Source: Alicyclobacillus suci (lineage in GTDB: Bacteria > Bacillota > Bacilli > Alicyclobacillales > Alicyclobacillaceae). Taken from it: a DNA stretch of 64,000 nucleotides. Made by a program: the position numbers and the translations under genes. The DNA lies in the NCBI RefSeq assembly GCF_017329615.1, contig NZ_JAFMTW010000009.1:51684-115683 (forward strand), in the 5' to 3' direction. The stretch's first letter is position 1. The number at the start of each line of letters is the position of its first letter. The notes beneath the pieces are model-generated. The model was not told the DNA's origin and did not search any database. It saw only the letters and a list, made by a program, of their open reading frames with translations. This document shows, in pieces, positions 51,016 to 62,015 of this stretch.

Positions 51016-52467
51016 TTATGACCTGCGCTCTAACGCGCTGGCAAGTCTCTCAAGAACCCAAGAGCGAGGCAGGAGCGCAATCGTCTTCTGCAGGTCAGGA
51101 CCATGAACCTGGCCTGTCAACGCCGCCCGAACTGGCATAAACAACGCCCGCCCCTTGACGCCTTGCTCCTTTTGAATCTGCTTAAAGCGCGCGCGGCTCG
51201 CCTCTGCGGTCCACTCGTCAGCCGCTTTGGCAAGCGCCAAATACGCAGCGACAACTTCTTTGCTTCCCGGCTGCTCTAGCAGTTCGAGGGCTTCTTCATC
51301 ATACGCAACACGCTTGTCAAAGAACCCCTTCGAGAGTTCGATGAAATCAGCCGCACAGACCATTTGTTCTTGATACAGTGACACCACTTGTTCCAGCCAA
51401 TCTCCCGAGACACCATCCGGCAACGTCTGCCCCACGCGCTCTAATTGCCGTCTGACCATCGCTGTGGCCTCAGCAGGCGCAAGCGCCTTAAAGTACTGAT
51501 TGGCCATCCAGTTCAGCTTGTCTACGTCGAACACAGCCCCAGCTTTGCTGACGCGCCCAAGATCAAACTGCGAACACAGCGCGTCGATATCAAACAACTC
51601 TTGTTCACCCTCTGGCGACCACCCGAGCAGTGCGAGGAAGTTAATAATCGCGTGTGGCACATAGCCGAGCTCCTCGTACGTTTGAATCGGCAGGACACTC
51701 GGATCGCGCTTGCTCAATTTTTTGCGGTTGTGATCTAGTACAATCGGCAAATGGGCAAATGTCGGGATCTCATAACCAAACGCTTGGAACACCAAAATTT
51801 GCCGCGGCGTATTAGACAAATGCTCTTCTGCACGAATGACATGAGTGATTTTCATCGCCGCATCATCCACGGCGACCTGGAAATTATAAGTCGGTATGCC
51901 GTTCGACTTCACAATCACATAGTCCCCAATATCACTGCTATTAAACGTCACCTGCCCGCGAATCAAGTCGTCGACGACGATTTCTTGATTCTCCGGCACG
52001 CGAAAGCGAATGCTGTACGGGATACCTGCGTCCATTTTCGCCTGCCGTTCTTCTTCGGACAACGCACGACAGCGGCCGCTATACTGTGGAACCCGCCCTT
52101 CGCGCTCCGCCGCCTCCCGCTGGGCCGCTAACTCCTCATCCGTACAAAAACACGGATAGGCCCGTCCATTATCAAGGAGCTTCTGCACATGCTCACGATA
52201 CAATTCTAGACGCTCCATACAACGATACGGTGCATACGGACCACCGACGTCAATTCCTTCATCCCACTGAATACCCAGCCAGTGAAATCCATCCAGAAAG
52301 GCTAGCTCTGCGCCTTCGATGTTTCGGTTGGTGTCCGTATCCTCAATGCGTAAAACAAATGCACCACCGTGATGCCGCGCATACAAAAAGTTAAAAAGTG
52401 CAGTGCGCACACTGCCAATATGTAAATGCCCAGTAGGACTGGGTGCAAAACGAACCCGAACGGTCAT
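51016..52467 (-). CDS. gltX: Glutamyl-tRNA synthetase
   Basis: 483 residues, class I. HIGH site in FAPSPTGHLHIG, KMSKS equivalent KKLSKRD. The GVVE-type specificity for tRNA-Gln as well as tRNA-Glu is usual in Gram-positives lacking GlnRS, but cannot be judged here. ATG at 52467 overlaps the ispF stop by four bases. Confidence 0.97.
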   Translation of the reverse strand: MTVRVRFAPSPTGHLHIGSVRTALFNFLYARHHGGAFVLRIEDTDTNRNIEGAELAFLDGFHWLGIQWDEGIDVGGPYAPYRCMERLELYREHVQKLLDNGRAYPCFCTDEELAAQREAAEREGRVPQYSGRCRALSEEERQAKMDAGIPYSIRFRVPENQEIVVDDLIRGQVTFNSSDIGDYVIVKSNGIPTYNFQVAVDDAAMKITHVIRAEEHLSNTPRQILVFQAFGYEIPTFAHLPIVLDHNRKKLSKRDPSVLPIQTYEELGYVPHAIINFLALLGWSPEGEQELFDIDALCSQFDLGRVSKAGAVFDVDKLNWMANQYFKALAPAEATAMVRRQLERVGQTLPDGVSGDWLEQVVSLYQEQMVCAADFIELSKGFFDKRVAYDEEALELLEQPGSKEVVAAYLALAKAADEWTAEASRARFKQIQKEQGVKGRALFMPVRAALTGQVHGPDLQKTIALLPRSWVLERLASALERRS

Positions 52468-52955
52468 TTGTCCGATACTCCTTCCAATGGTGCGAGCAGA
52501 ACCACAGCCTGCGCCGCAATCCCTTCTTTGCGACCGACGAAGCCAAGCGTTTCCATCGTGGTCGCCTTAATAGACACTTGTTGCACATCGCACTCACAAG
52601 CACCAGCGATATTCTCCCGCATACGCATGACGTGTGGTGCCAGTTTCGGCGCTTCAGCGAGTACCATCACATCTAGGTTACAAAGACGATATCCCTGTTC
52701 TGTCACGAGGCGGACGACGTGTCGCAACAACTCCATACTGTTTGCATCCTTGTAACGGACGTCTGTGTTCGGAAAGTGATGCCCAATGTCGCCCAAGGCC
52801 AAAGCGCCCAGCATCGCATCCATCACCGCGTGCAAAACGACGTCCGCATCAGAATGCCCCAACAATCCGAACTCCGCAGGAATGCGTTCACCACCCAAGA
52901 CAAGTGGTCGACCCGAGACGATTTCGTGCACATCAAAACCGTTCCCGATTCTCAT
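52464..52955 (-). CDS. ispF: 2-C-methyl-D-erythritol 2,4-cyclodiphosphate synthase
   Basis: 163 residues, standard length. Zinc ligands in GFDVH and LLGHSDADVVLHA; the ATTMETLGFVGRKEGIAA block is present. MEP isoprenoid pathway. Two adjacent ATG codons at 52958 and 52955 overlap the ispD stop; the second has better spacing from GGAG. Confidence 0.96.
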   Translation of the reverse strand: MRIGNGFDVHEIVSGRPLVLGGERIPAEFGLLGHSDADVVLHAVMDAMLGALALGDIGHHFPNTDVRYKDANSMELLRHVVRLVTEQGYRLCNLDVMVLAEAPKLAPHVMRMRENIAGACECDVQQVSIKATTMETLGFVGRKEGIAAQAVVLLAPLEGVSDK

Positions 52956-53668
52956 CATGAATCTCCTTCCTCCCCCCACAGTTTGCTCGCTAGCCAAGCG
53001 GCGTAATCCAAATCTGCCGGCGTCGTCACCTTTCCGTTATACGCCGTCGACTCCACGCAGGCCACCCGATAACCAAGCGACTCGAGCAACGCGCTGTCGT
53101 CCGTTGGAGACTCCACCGACGAATCTTCGAGATACGCCGAATAGATGAGATCCCCTCGCACAACTTGTGGTGTTTCTGCTAGAAATAATTGCTCGCGAGG
53201 AACCGTGTGATCAACATACTGATCTGTACGCCACTTGACTGTATCCCTGCAACTCCTGCCAAGAATGGCCGCACCACAAGGGCGCGCCGCATCATATGTA
53301 CGAATGACGTCGTCACGACTGACAAAAGGGCGCGCGGCGTCATGCACTGCGACCAAGACCTCTCGTAAGTCTAACCCGATTTCTAACACAGAGTCATAGA
53401 TATACCGCATACCTGCAGCGACGGAGGCATGCCGGGTCGGCCCACCCTGAACGACCGCGCAGCGCTGATTCCACGCAACTTCCGCCAATGTGCGGCGCAT
53501 TTGGGGTATATCCTCCGCACTTGCGACGACTGCGACGCGTTGGGCGCCACCGGCCAACATCGCCTCAACCGATCTCGCCCACATCGGCCGCCCAGCGAGC
53601 TGCAAGAACTGCTTTTTAAATCCCATCCGCCGACCTTGGCCTGCCGCCACGACGATGGCAAACAACAT
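52955..53668 (-). CDS. ispD: 2-C-methyl-D-erythritol 4-phosphate cytidylyltransferase
   Basis: 237 residues, Rossmann-type nucleotidyltransferase: VVAAGQGRRMG with KKQF binds CTP, DAARPF binds the metal, NGKVTTPADL is the C-terminal block. Precedes ispF in the MEP pathway. ATG at 53668. Confidence 0.96.
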   Translation of the reverse strand: MLFAIVVAAGQGRRMGFKKQFLQLAGRPMWARSVEAMLAGGAQRVAVVASAEDIPQMRRTLAEVAWNQRCAVVQGGPTRHASVAAGMRYIYDSVLEIGLDLREVLVAVHDAARPFVSRDDVIRTYDAARPCGAAILGRSCRDTVKWRTDQYVDHTVPREQLFLAETPQVVRGDLIYSAYLEDSSVESPTDDSALLESLGYRVACVESTAYNGKVTTPADLDYAAWLASKLWGEEGDS

Positions 53669-53713
53669 AGTAGCTTCCCGTCCTCTCCGTCACCCTACAG
53701 GCCATCACATTCA

Positions 53714-53743
53714 CAAAACAGGACCGGCATGTACCGGTCCTGT
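53714..53743 (-). terminator. Terminator after the PIN/TRAM gene
   Basis: Ten-base stem (53743-53734 with 53727-53718), followed by TTTT on the minus strand. Lies between the PIN/TRAM gene and ispD. Confidence 0.88.
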
Positions 53744-53776
53744 CGACATGCAAATGTACCCCCATGGGACGAGCAA

Positions 53777-54877
53777 TTACAAAGCGCGTTCAAGAAGTTT
53801 AGGCTTCGCAAAAATCATCCGCCCAGCAGATGTCTGCAACACACTTGTGACGAGCACGGACAACATCCCGCCAATATACTCACGCCCGCCTTCGATGACA
53901 ATCATCGTACCGTCATCCAGATAGGCGACACCCTGATTATACTCTTTGCCATCCTTGATGACTTGTACGTGCAACTCTTCACCTGGCAAGACCACAGGTT
54001 TCAGCGCATTCGCCAAATCGTTGATATTCAACACAGGAACGCCCTGCAGTTCGCACACTTTATTGAGATTGAAGTCATTCGTCATGACTTTGCCATGCAT
54101 TTGCTTGGCGAGGCGAACCAACTTGGAATCCACTTCTTGAATGTCATCAAAGTCGATTTCGACAATTTGAACTGGCGCCTTCAGTTCCTTTTGAATCCGG
54201 TTCAGTACATCGAGCCCGCGACGTCCGCGGTTGCGCTTGAGCACATCCGAAGAATCCGCGATATGCTGCAGTTCCTCGAGGACAAACGAAGCGATAATCA
54301 GCACGCCGTCCAAAAATCCCGTCTCAACGAGATCTGCAATCCGTCCGTCGATAATGACGGAGGTATCTAACAACTTCGCCTCACCTGGGCGTAAAGCTGC
54401 TTTTTTATCTTTATCTTTCTCCTTATCGCCCCGGTCCTTCAGCGATATCTTTCCTGCAAACAAATTCAGCAGTTCCTCTCGCTTCGTAAAACCAATCCTC
54501 AGACCGAGATATGCAAAAAAGATGCTGACAAAGAATTGAACCGGCACCCCTACCACTGGAATCGAGCGAACCTCTGGAGACAACAGGTAGGCCACGACCA
54601 ACCCGATAACCATCCCAATGGTACCACCCAGAATATCCGCTAGGGGGGCACTCTTCAACCGCTCTTCCACCCAGCGCAAAAGCGTTGAAACATAGTTCAC
54701 GAGGGAGATGGTCGCCAAAATGAACAGCGCACCACCAATTGCGGCCCCAAACCACTTGTGCGTGATAAACAAATTAGAATTGAGATGAAAAACACGTGTG
54801 AATAAGTCCGGGCCAAACGTATAACCGAGGACTACCCCGATGACCGCAAAAAACAGATGAACAACCTTTTTTAACAT
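53777..54877 (-). CDS. PIN/TRAM-domain membrane protein (YacL type)
   Basis: 366 residues: four membrane helices in the first 125 residues, a basic linker, a PIN domain (LLDTSVIIDGRIADL, then acidic residues in VMTNDFNLNKV), and a C-terminal TRAM domain (EYNQGVAYLDDGTMIVIEGG). Probably a membrane-tied ribonuclease or RNA-binding protein; substrate unknown. ATG at 54877 is chosen; a GTG at 54889 overlaps the AGGAGG site. Confidence 0.9.
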   Translation of the reverse strand: MLKKVVHLFFAVIGVVLGYTFGPDLFTRVFHLNSNLFITHKWFGAAIGGALFILATISLVNYVSTLLRWVEERLKSAPLADILGGTIGMVIGLVVAYLLSPEVRSIPVVGVPVQFFVSIFFAYLGLRIGFTKREELLNLFAGKISLKDRGDKEKDKDKKAALRPGEAKLLDTSVIIDGRIADLVETGFLDGVLIIASFVLEELQHIADSSDVLKRNRGRRGLDVLNRIQKELKAPVQIVEIDFDDIQEVDSKLVRLAKQMHGKVMTNDFNLNKVCELQGVPVLNINDLANALKPVVLPGEELHVQVIKDGKEYNQGVAYLDDGTMIVIEGGREYIGGMLSVLVTSVLQTSAGRMIFAKPKLLERAL

Positions 54878-54994
54878 AAATTCAGTCACCTCCTGTCAAT
54901 AGTATGGGCATATGCGCCATTGTCTTAATCATGCGTAACCGATTTTCCTTGAGCACCACAAGTGGTCCCTTCTAAATATTGGGGTAGTGATTGT

Positions 54995-55023
54995 AGTGTA
55001 ACAAAGAGCCCATGTTCGGTCAA
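54995..55023 (-). promoter_or_regulatory. Promoter of the PIN/TRAM gene
   Basis: Minus strand -35 TTGACC (55023-55018), 17-base spacer, -10 TACACT (55000-54995). It begins inside the tail of the pssA terminator. Confidence 0.6.
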
Positions 55024-55050
55024 AGTAAAGCGGGCCCAGTCGCGGGCCCG
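55022..55050 (-). terminator. Probable terminator after pssA
   Basis: Seven-base GC stem CGGGCCC/GGGCCCG (55050-55044 with 55037-55031), then CTTTACTTT on the minus strand. Confidence 0.65.
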
Positions 55051-55097
55051 TCACAAAACCGATGAACTTTTGTCAGGATGTTGTTTGAATTGAACCG

Positions 55098-55856
55098 TCA
55101 CATTTCGCGGAATGGACTCGAAGGTTCGACCTCTCCATCCATCTCTACATCGTTCGAAGACTCGCCCCGCGCGCGGCGGATACGGTGGCGGCGAACGCCG
55201 CGCAACATCCCGTACACCGCGTAAATGGCAAGAACGCCAAAGATAATCCAATTTGCACGGATGAAATGAAATTTAATCGCGCAAAAGACGATGACCACAA
55301 ACAGCGGCACAAGCACCACTGCAGATTTTGGGAATGCGACGCGCTTAAAGTTTGGATAGCGGACGCGACTGACCATCAATACAGACAATATGAACATCCC
55401 CAGCGGTAAAATGACAATGGCCGGGTGAAGAACGGGTCGGGTCAAAGCCATTGTCGCCAAAATGCCACCTGCGGCAGTGATGGGTAGGCCCACAAAATAC
55501 GACGACGACTTCGTTTCGACATTAAAGCGAGCGAGGCGCAGTGTCCCACAGATGGGAAACCAGATAGCCAGTACAGCGCCAAGTAGGCCGAGATGCGACA
55601 ACATGACCTGATACATGATAGCCGCTGGCGCCACGCCAAAGGTGACTAAGTCGGACAGCGAATCCAGTTGTTTCCCAAATTCGCTCTCTGCGTGCAACAA
55701 CCTAGCTACACGCCCGTCCAGGCCGTCCAGCAGCATGCCGATGACGACCAACAGAGCAGCTTCGTTAAAGTGCCCGTGAATCGACATCAAGATGGCCACC
55801 ATGCCAATGACCAAATTCCCCAGAGTCAACAAGCTGGGGATAGACTTGATGAACAA
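55098..55856 (-). CDS. pssA: CDP-diacylglycerol--serine O-phosphatidyltransferase
   Basis: 252 residues with about eight membrane helices. The CDP-alcohol phosphatidyltransferase motif DG-x2-AR-x8-G-x3-D-x3-D is complete (DGRVAR...GKQLDSLSD). Makes phosphatidylserine, the precursor of phosphatidylethanolamine. TTG at 55856 is chosen for its 8-base spacing from GGGAGG; TTG two codons earlier is too close. C-terminal tail is acidic and Ser-rich. Confidence 0.9.
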   Translation of the reverse strand: MFIKSIPSLLTLGNLVIGMVAILMSIHGHFNEAALLVVIGMLLDGLDGRVARLLHAESEFGKQLDSLSDLVTFGVAPAAIMYQVMLSHLGLLGAVLAIWFPICGTLRLARFNVETKSSSYFVGLPITAAGGILATMALTRPVLHPAIVILPLGMFILSVLMVSRVRYPNFKRVAFPKSAVVLVPLFVVIVFCAIKFHFIRANWIIFGVLAIYAVYGMLRGVRRHRIRRARGESSNDVEMDGEVEPSSPFREM

Positions 55857-55894
55857 TGACAAGACCTCCCAAGTATCTTAGAAAGCATAAAAGC

Positions 55895-56974
55895 CTATAA
55901 ATGACGATCAATGAGGACCTGTTCTTGGATACGATTGAGCCCATCGCGAATGACACGCGCCCGAACGGTGCCCACGCCTTCGACTTCGTCGAGGTCATCC
56001 ACACTAGCTGCAAGGATATTCGTCAGAATTCCAAAATGTTCGACGAGATTTTCAATCACAGGCTGCGGCAACCGGCTAATTCGATTCAGCAACCGGTAGC
56101 CGCGGGAAGGGACAACTTCCTCCAGCAGATTGACACTCGGCTGGTAGCCAAGCGCTTTGGCGACCAATGTGCCGTCCAACAACTCGTCAGCACTCATGTT
56201 GTGAAGTATCGACAGCACATGATGCGGTGTGGCATCCATTTCACTGTGCAGGTAATCTTTGACCAGTAGATACGCCTGCTCGTCGACGTTCGCGACTAAT
56301 TCCTCCAGCTGCATGGTGACCAAGCGACCTTCACTGCCGAGTTCGGTAATGTATCGACGAATTTCCGCTTTAATCCGCAACACCGTCTCGAAACGCTGTA
56401 GCACAGTGGTGACCTCGTCAAGGGAGACTGCCTCCTCAAACTCCAGGGCGCTCAAATCGGTCAGTTCCTGGTCAAGAACCGTTTTGTACTTCTCCAGAGT
56501 TTGCATCGCCTGATTGGCTTTTGTCAAGATTACCGAGATATCGCGCAACACGTACTTAAACTGCCCTTGATACAACGTGATGACATTGCGGCGTTGGGAG
56601 ATACAAATCACCAACTGGCCACTTTCCCGCGCCACCCGCTCGGCAGTGCGATGACGCGTGCCCGTCTCCGACGTCGCAATGGTGTGATCCGGGTTTAGGT
56701 TGGTATTGGCATAGAGGATGCGCTTTAAATCATCACTAATAATGATAGCCCCATCCATCTTCGCCAATTCATATAAGTGAGAAGGCGTCAACTCACAGTG
56801 AATCGTAAACCCGCCATCCATGATGGATTGCACTTTCTCCGTAGCGCCGACGACGATGAGTCCACCTGTCTTGGCACGCAGAATATTTTCAATGCCCTCA
56901 CGCAACACGGTTCCCGGCGCGACCATCCGCAATATCTTGTTGACCGTCACGTCCATCTTTGCTTCTTCCCTCAA
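55895..56974 (-). CDS. disA: DNA-integrity scanning diadenylate cyclase DisA
   Basis: 359 residues. N-terminal DAC domain with DGA (74-76) and RHR (107-109), helical linker, C-terminal helix-hairpin-helix DNA-binding domain (ASVDDLDEVEGVGTVRARVI). Makes c-di-AMP and pauses at branched DNA, delaying sporulation on damage. TTG at 56974 behind AGGGGTGA is taken; ATG at 56956 is the alternative. Follows radA by 28 bases, the conserved pair. Confidence 0.96.
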   Translation of the reverse strand: MREEAKMDVTVNKILRMVAPGTVLREGIENILRAKTGGLIVVGATEKVQSIMDGGFTIHCELTPSHLYELAKMDGAIIISDDLKRILYANTNLNPDHTIATSETGTRHRTAERVARESGQLVICISQRRNVITLYQGQFKYVLRDISVILTKANQAMQTLEKYKTVLDQELTDLSALEFEEAVSLDEVTTVLQRFETVLRIKAEIRRYITELGSEGRLVTMQLEELVANVDEQAYLLVKDYLHSEMDATPHHVLSILHNMSADELLDGTLVAKALGYQPSVNLLEEVVPSRGYRLLNRISRLPQPVIENLVEHFGILTNILAASVDDLDEVEGVGTVRARVIRDGLNRIQEQVLIDRHL

Positions 56975-57002
56975 TATTTGTCACCCCTGTGGCCAGACAA
57001 CC

Positions 57003-58352
57003 TCAAAAGGCGCGTTGTATGGCATCCTGCAGCGATTTGATTGGAACGATTTCAAGTCCCGAAAACGTCTCCGAAAGCGACTGGCCCGCCGGTATGAGAC
57101 AACGGGTAAACCCAAGTTTATGGGCTTCGCGAAGCCGCTCCGCCAAGCGTGTCACCGTACGCACCTCACCAGTCAAGCCCACTTCGCCAATATAGAGGTC
57201 ACCTACGGCAAGCGGCCTATCGCGGTGACTCGACACGAGCGCGAGGGCAATGCCAAGATCTACGGCAGGTTCATCCACCCGTACGCCGCCCGCGACGTTG
57301 ACGTAAGCATCCGAAGCCTGTACTTGTAGCCCAAGGCGACGTTCGAGCACCGCCAACAACATACTGACGCGCGAGTGGTCTGCCCCCGTGGACATCCTCC
57401 GCGGTGTGCCAAAGCCGGTGGGCGCCACGAGCGCCTGCACTTCTAATAGCAGTGGCCGTCTCCCCTCCATAGCGGCGACCACGGCGGACCCAGGGACCGC
57501 TCTGTCACGCTCCGATAAAAAGAGTAGCGATGGATTCGACACCTCGCGCAGTCCGTCGTCGTGCATCTCAAATACGGCCAGCTCGTTGGTGGACCCAAAG
57601 CGGTTCTTCACCGCCCGCAACACTCTATACATATGATGACGTTCGCCCTCAAAGTATAGTACCGCATCCACCATGTGCTCAAGCATTCGCGGACCCGCTA
57701 TCGCGCCATCCTTGGTCACGTGCCCGACGATAAACGTCGCGATATTTTGCTGTTTGGCCAGGCGCAAAAGCACCCCCGTACATTCCCGTACCTGTGCGAC
57801 ACTTCCAGGAGCAGACGTCAGCGACGGACGAAATACCGTTTGAATCGAATCGATAATCAAAAAATCCGGCTTTAACGCCGAGGCCGACTCCACAACTAAA
57901 TCCAAATCCGTTTCAGCTAATACATATAGGTTTTGATGAACTGTACCTAGTCGTTCGGCGCGCAACCGAATTTGATTGGCCGATTCTTCTCCAGACACAT
58001 ACAATACCCGTTTATTTTGAGTCGCAATCGATTGCGACAGTTGCAGCAACAATGTGGACTTGCCAATTCCAGGATCCCCGCCAATGAGCATTAACGACCC
58101 CGGCACAATCCCTCCGCCGAGAACGAAATCGCACTCAGCCAATCCGGTTCGAACGCGCTGCTCGGTCTGCGGTGGAATCGATTCAATTGGCATGGGTTGC
58201 ATGCGAACGCCCGTTACAGGCCCCGTGCGCACAGGCGCAACGGTCTCCTCGATTAATGTATTCCATTCGCCACACCCCGGACAGCGGCCCATCCATTTGA
58301 TTTCAACATGTCCACAGGCCCCACAGACATATTGGGTCTTCGTCTTTGCCAA
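57003..58352 (-). CDS. radA: DNA repair protein RadA
   Basis: 449 residues: zinc finger CGAC-x-CPGC (residues 10-30), RecA-like ATPase with GDPGIGKST and the RadA-specific KNRFG motif, Lon-like C-terminal domain. Drives branch migration in recombination. TTG at 58352 gives MAKTKTQYVCGACG; a GTG at 58373 lies before the ribosome site. Confidence 0.96.
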   Translation of the reverse strand: MAKTKTQYVCGACGHVEIKWMGRCPGCGEWNTLIEETVAPVRTGPVTGVRMQPMPIESIPPQTEQRVRTGLAECDFVLGGGIVPGSLMLIGGDPGIGKSTLLLQLSQSIATQNKRVLYVSGEESANQIRLRAERLGTVHQNLYVLAETDLDLVVESASALKPDFLIIDSIQTVFRPSLTSAPGSVAQVRECTGVLLRLAKQQNIATFIVGHVTKDGAIAGPRMLEHMVDAVLYFEGERHHMYRVLRAVKNRFGSTNELAVFEMHDDGLREVSNPSLLFLSERDRAVPGSAVVAAMEGRRPLLLEVQALVAPTGFGTPRRMSTGADHSRVSMLLAVLERRLGLQVQASDAYVNVAGGVRVDEPAVDLGIALALVSSHRDRPLAVGDLYIGEVGLTGEVRTVTRLAERLREAHKLGFTRCLIPAGQSLSETFSGLEIVPIKSLQDAIQRAF

Positions 58353-58424
58353 CAAGCCTCCACCCTTCTTCACAAACTCTCTCTTGATGATACCTCAGCT
58401 TGTCGACACATCTATCAACAATCG

Positions 58425-58455
58425 CAAAAAACCCGCCGCAAATTATGCGGCGGGT
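58425..58455 (-). terminator. Terminator of the ctsR-clpC operon
   Basis: Ten-base stem (58455-58446 with 58440-58431), 5-base loop, TTTTTT on the minus strand. It separates clpC from radA. Confidence 0.94.
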
Positions 58456-58491
58456 GAATATAACCCTAGAAGAACTTTCACCGATCCAGAC

Positions 58492-60924
58492 TCACGCCTG
58501 TGTCGCAGTCTGTGCCTTTTGCACGACCTTCAGCTCATTGCCTTCCAACCCAAGCAGCACGGTATCCCCGCGCGTCACACTACCAGAAAGTAGCGCCTCC
58601 GACAGTTTATCCTCAATGTGGCGCTGAATTGCGCGTTTCAGCGGACGAGCGCCATACTGCGGGTCGAATCCTTCTTTTGCAAGGAAGGCCTTCGCCTCAT
58701 CCGTCAGCGTAAACTGAATATCTTGTTCACTGAGGCGTTTTTGTAAATCTTTGACCATCAGCTCGACAATTTGGCCAATTTGTCCCTCGTCGAGCGGGTG
58801 GAAGACGATAATTTCGTCAATCCGGTTGATAAACTCCGGCCGGAACGTCCGCTTCAAATCTTGCATGACTTTCTCTTTCATGTCGTTGTATTGGCTTGCG
58901 TTATCAGGCTTAAATCCGACACTACCGCCCTTGCGCAGCTCCTCCGCGCCGACGTTCGACGTCATGATGATGACGGTGTTGCGAAAATCGACCGTACGCC
59001 CTTTGCCATCTGTCAATCGCCCATCGTCGAGCACCTGCAGTAAGATGTTGAACACCTCAGGATGTGCCTTTTCAACCTCATCCAAAAGAACCACAGAATA
59101 AGGCTTCCGACGCACCTTTTCCGTCAACTGTCCGCCTTCGTCGTAGCCTACATATCCCGGAGGAGAACCGACGAGCCGCGACGTCGAATGCCGCTCCATG
59201 AACTCGGACATATCAATGCGAATCATCGCATCCTCGTCACCGAAGATAGACTCTGCCAACGCGCGGGCCAATTCTGTCTTCCCGACACCTGTCGGGCCAA
59301 GGAAGATAAAAGACCCAATGGGGCGCTTGGGGTCCTTCAGCCCAGCGCGCGCCCGTCGAATCGCGCGAGATACGGCCTCCACGGCCTCGTTCTGGCCAAT
59401 CACGCGATTGTGCAGGACATTCTCCATATTGAGCAGTCGTTCGGACTCCTCCTGCGCCAGCTGCTTCACTGGCACGCCCGTCCAGGCAGCCACGACATGC
59501 GCGATGTCCTCTGCTGTAACGCGAACGTCGTCATGCTGTTGCGTCTGCTGCCACTGTTCCTTCAGTTGTTCGAGTTCTTGCTTAATCTTTTGCTCTTGGT
59601 CGCGAAGGTTCGCCGCCAGTTCAAACTCTTGTCCCTGGACCGCCGCATCCTTCTCGCTGCGAACTTTTTCGAGCTTCTGCTCAAGGTCTTTCAGATTCGG
59701 CGGTGCCGTATGCGTACGCAACCGCACGCGGGACCCCGCTTCGTCAATCAAGTCAATCGCCTTATCTGGCAAAAATCTGTCCGAGATATATCGCTCCGAC
59801 AGGCGAACGGCAGCTTCCAGCGCCTCGTCCGTGATCTTCACACGATGGTGTGCCTCGTACCTATCCCGCAATCCCTTGAGAATCTCCAAGGCCTCTTCCG
59901 GAGAGGGTTGGTCAACCGTGATTGGCTGGAACCGACGTTCAAGCGCCGCATCCTTTTCAATATGCTTGCGATATTCATCGAGCGTCGTAGCGCCAATACA
60001 CTGGAGTTCCCCGCGCGCAAGTGCGGGCTTCAGGATGTTGGATGCATCAATCGCACCTTCTGCGCCGCCTGCTCCAATCAGCGTGTGCAATTCATCAATA
60101 AACAGGATGATATTCCCTGCCTGACGAATTTCATCCATGATTTTCTTAAGTCTATCCTCAAACTCGCCGCGGTATTTCGTCCCAGCGACGACCGTCCCCA
60201 TGTCGAGCACCATCACCCGCTTGCTGCGCAGCGTCTCTGGGATGTCTCCCGCGACAATGCGCTGAGCTAAGCCCTCGGCAATCGCCGTCTTGCCGACGCC
60301 AGGTTCACCAATGAGTACGGGGTTGTTCTTTGTGCGCCGGGATAGAACCTGAATCACCCGTTCGATTTCGGTCGCACGTCCAATCACCGGATCGAGCTTG
60401 CCATCCCGCGCCATCTGCGTCAAATCGCGCGCCAATCCGTCCAGCGTCGGCGTCCCTGCCGCACTGTCCTTATCGCCCACCATTTCCGCAGCGTCGCCGC
60501 CAAGCAGTTGCAGGACCTGCTGGCGGGCCTTGTTCAAACTCACGTTCATGTTCGCGAGCACACGCGCCGCAACGCCTTCTCCCTCGCGGATGAGGCCGAG
60601 CAGGATGTGCTCCGTGCCCACATAAGTATGGTTGAGCTTACGCGCTTCATCGATGGACAATTCGATGACTTTTTTCGCCCGCGGCGTATAGGTCATCGCG
60701 GTGGACTGCCCTTGCCCCTGGCCAATAATGCGCTCCACTTCTTGTTGTACTTTATCCGCTTGGACGCCAAGCATCTGCAGTGCGCGTGCCGCAATACCCT
60801 CACCCTCACGGACGAGGCCGAGCAAAATGTGTTCCGTACCGACGCCAGGATGGTGAAGGCGCGTCGCCTCTTCTTGGGCTAGCGCAAGGACCTTTTGAGC
60901 TCGTTCCGTAAATCGTGCGTACAT
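58492..60924 (-). CDS. clpC: ATP-dependent Clp protease ATPase subunit ClpC
   Basis: 810 residues. Two N-terminal repeats ([17 protein letters not shown] and [16 protein letters not shown]), first AAA+ domain with [18 protein letters not shown]-like middle domain, second AAA+ domain with [16 protein letters not shown]2-small domain. Unfolds substrates for ClpP; targets include arginine-phosphorylated proteins. ATG at 60924 shares a base with the mcsB stop. Confidence 0.98.
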   Translation of the reverse strand: MYARFTERAQKVLALAQEEATRLHHPGVGTEHILLGLVREGEGIAARALQMLGVQADKVQQEVERIIGQGQGQSTAMTYTPRAKKVIELSIDEARKLNHTYVGTEHILLGLIREGEGVAARVLANMNVSLNKARQQVLQLLGGDAAEMVGDKDSAAGTPTLDGLARDLTQMARDGKLDPVIGRATEIERVIQVLSRRTKNNPVLIGEPGVGKTAIAEGLAQRIVAGDIPETLRSKRVMVLDMGTVVAGTKYRGEFEDRLKKIMDEIRQAGNIILFIDELHTLIGAGGAEGAIDASNILKPALARGELQCIGATTLDEYRKHIEKDAALERRFQPITVDQPSPEEALEILKGLRDRYEAHHRVKITDEALEAAVRLSERYISDRFLPDKAIDLIDEAGSRVRLRTHTAPPNLKDLEQKLEKVRSEKDAAVQGQEFELAANLRDQEQKIKQELEQLKEQWQQTQQHDDVRVTAEDIAHVVAAWTGVPVKQLAQEESERLLNMENVLHNRVIGQNEAVEAVSRAIRRARAGLKDPKRPIGSFIFLGPTGVGKTELARALAESIFGDEDAMIRIDMSEFMERHSTSRLVGSPPGYVGYDEGGQLTEKVRRKPYSVVLLDEVEKAHPEVFNILLQVLDDGRLTDGKGRTVDFRNTVIIMTSNVGAEELRKGGSVGFKPDNASQYNDMKEKVMQDLKRTFRPEFINRIDEIIVFHPLDEGQIGQIVELMVKDLQKRLSEQDIQFTLTDEAKAFLAKEGFDPQYGARPLKRAIQRHIEDKLSEALLSGSVTRGDTVLLGLEGNELKVVQKAQTATQA

Positions 60925-62003
60925 TAACCATGCACCTCCGTATCATCTTGTCGAAGTCGCTCGCGAATCAACGCGGCCCGCCGAATGTCCCGCTCAGAAG
61001 CAGACAATTCGCGGTTGAAATACTTCTGTAAGAAGGCCGGCTGAGTCGAGATCATCAATTCTTTCAATATCCCTGCAGACACGCCCTGGATAATGCCAAG
61101 GTCAATGCCGAGGCGAACGTCGGATAGGCGCTCTAACGTTTCCCGAGAGTCCATCCGCCGCGCGTAAGCCAGAATCCCAAACGACCGACTGACTCTATCC
61201 TCTAATTGAACCCGGTTGCGTTGCAACAGTTGTTCGCGCGCGTTGCGTTCGTGTCCAATCAACTGAGCGACTACACTCTGCAGGTTGTCTATGATTTCTT
61301 CTTCAGTCTCGCCGAGAGTGATTTGGTTTGATACTTGGAATAGATTTCCGTACGACTCTGATCCCTCTCCATAAATCCCCCGTACCGCAAGCCCGACCTG
61401 CGACACGGCCGACAGGAGACGCTGAATACTCCCGGACAATGCCAAGCCTGGCAGATGCATCATTACGGAGGCTCGAATGCCTGTACCGACATTGGTCGGA
61501 CAAGCTGTCAAATACCCATACTTCTCATGAAACGCGTAGGTCAATTTACTTTCCAGCGCGTCGTCAATCGAAGTCGCCAATTGCCAGGACTCCTTCAAGC
61601 GCATACCTGGCAGGATACATTGAATGCGAATGTGGTCTTCCTCGTTGACCATAATGCTGACCAATTCGTCATCCCGCAGAACGACCGCACCATGTTTATC
61701 CTGTTGCGCCAAGTCGGGACTGATTAAATGCTTTTCCACAAGCACTTGTCTATCCAGGGGAGACAAATCACGACAGCGCACCATTTCGTAGTTTCCGAGC
61801 TGGTTGACAGACATCGTGCTCATCGCCTGTTCAACCAACTGGATAACTTCCGTCGCATGACTGTCCGTCTGCAGAATCGGAAACGGATACCCCTGGATGT
61901 TCCGTGCGACGCGAATCCGGCTGCTAATCACGATGTCGTCATCCGGCCCCCCATCGCGCATCCATCTGCTCATTGCCCGCTGCAGAAAATCACTGAGCGA
62001 CAT
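60924..62003 (-). CDS. mcsB: Protein-arginine kinase McsB
   Basis: 359 residues, guanido-kinase fold: [19 protein letters not shown] with the catalytic Glu, and [19 protein letters not shown] (part of the ATP site). Phosphorylates arginines, marking proteins for ClpCP and inactivating CtsR. ATG at 62003, 13 bases after mcsA. Confidence 0.97.
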   Translation of the reverse strand: MSLSDFLQRAMSRWMRDGGPDDDIVISSRIRVARNIQGYPFPILQTDSHATEVIQLVEQAMSTMSVNQLGNYEMVRCRDLSPLDRQVLVEKHLISPDLAQQDKHGAVVLRDDELVSIMVNEEDHIRIQCILPGMRLKESWQLATSIDDALESKLTYAFHEKYGYLTACPTNVGTGIRASVMMHLPGLALSGSIQRLLSAVSQVGLAVRGIYGEGSESYGNLFQVSNQITLGETEEEIIDNLQSVVAQLIGHERNAREQLLQRNRVQLEDRVSRSFGILAYARRMDSRETLERLSDVRLGIDLGIIQGVSAGILKELMISTQPAFLQKYFNRELSASERDIRRAALIRERLRQDDTEVHG

Positions 62004-62015
62004 CTGTGCTCCCTC

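Noticed and set aside
50816..51016. 66-codon open frame after gltX
   Set aside because: It coincides with the T-box leader, and its arginine-rich content comes from the structured RNA.
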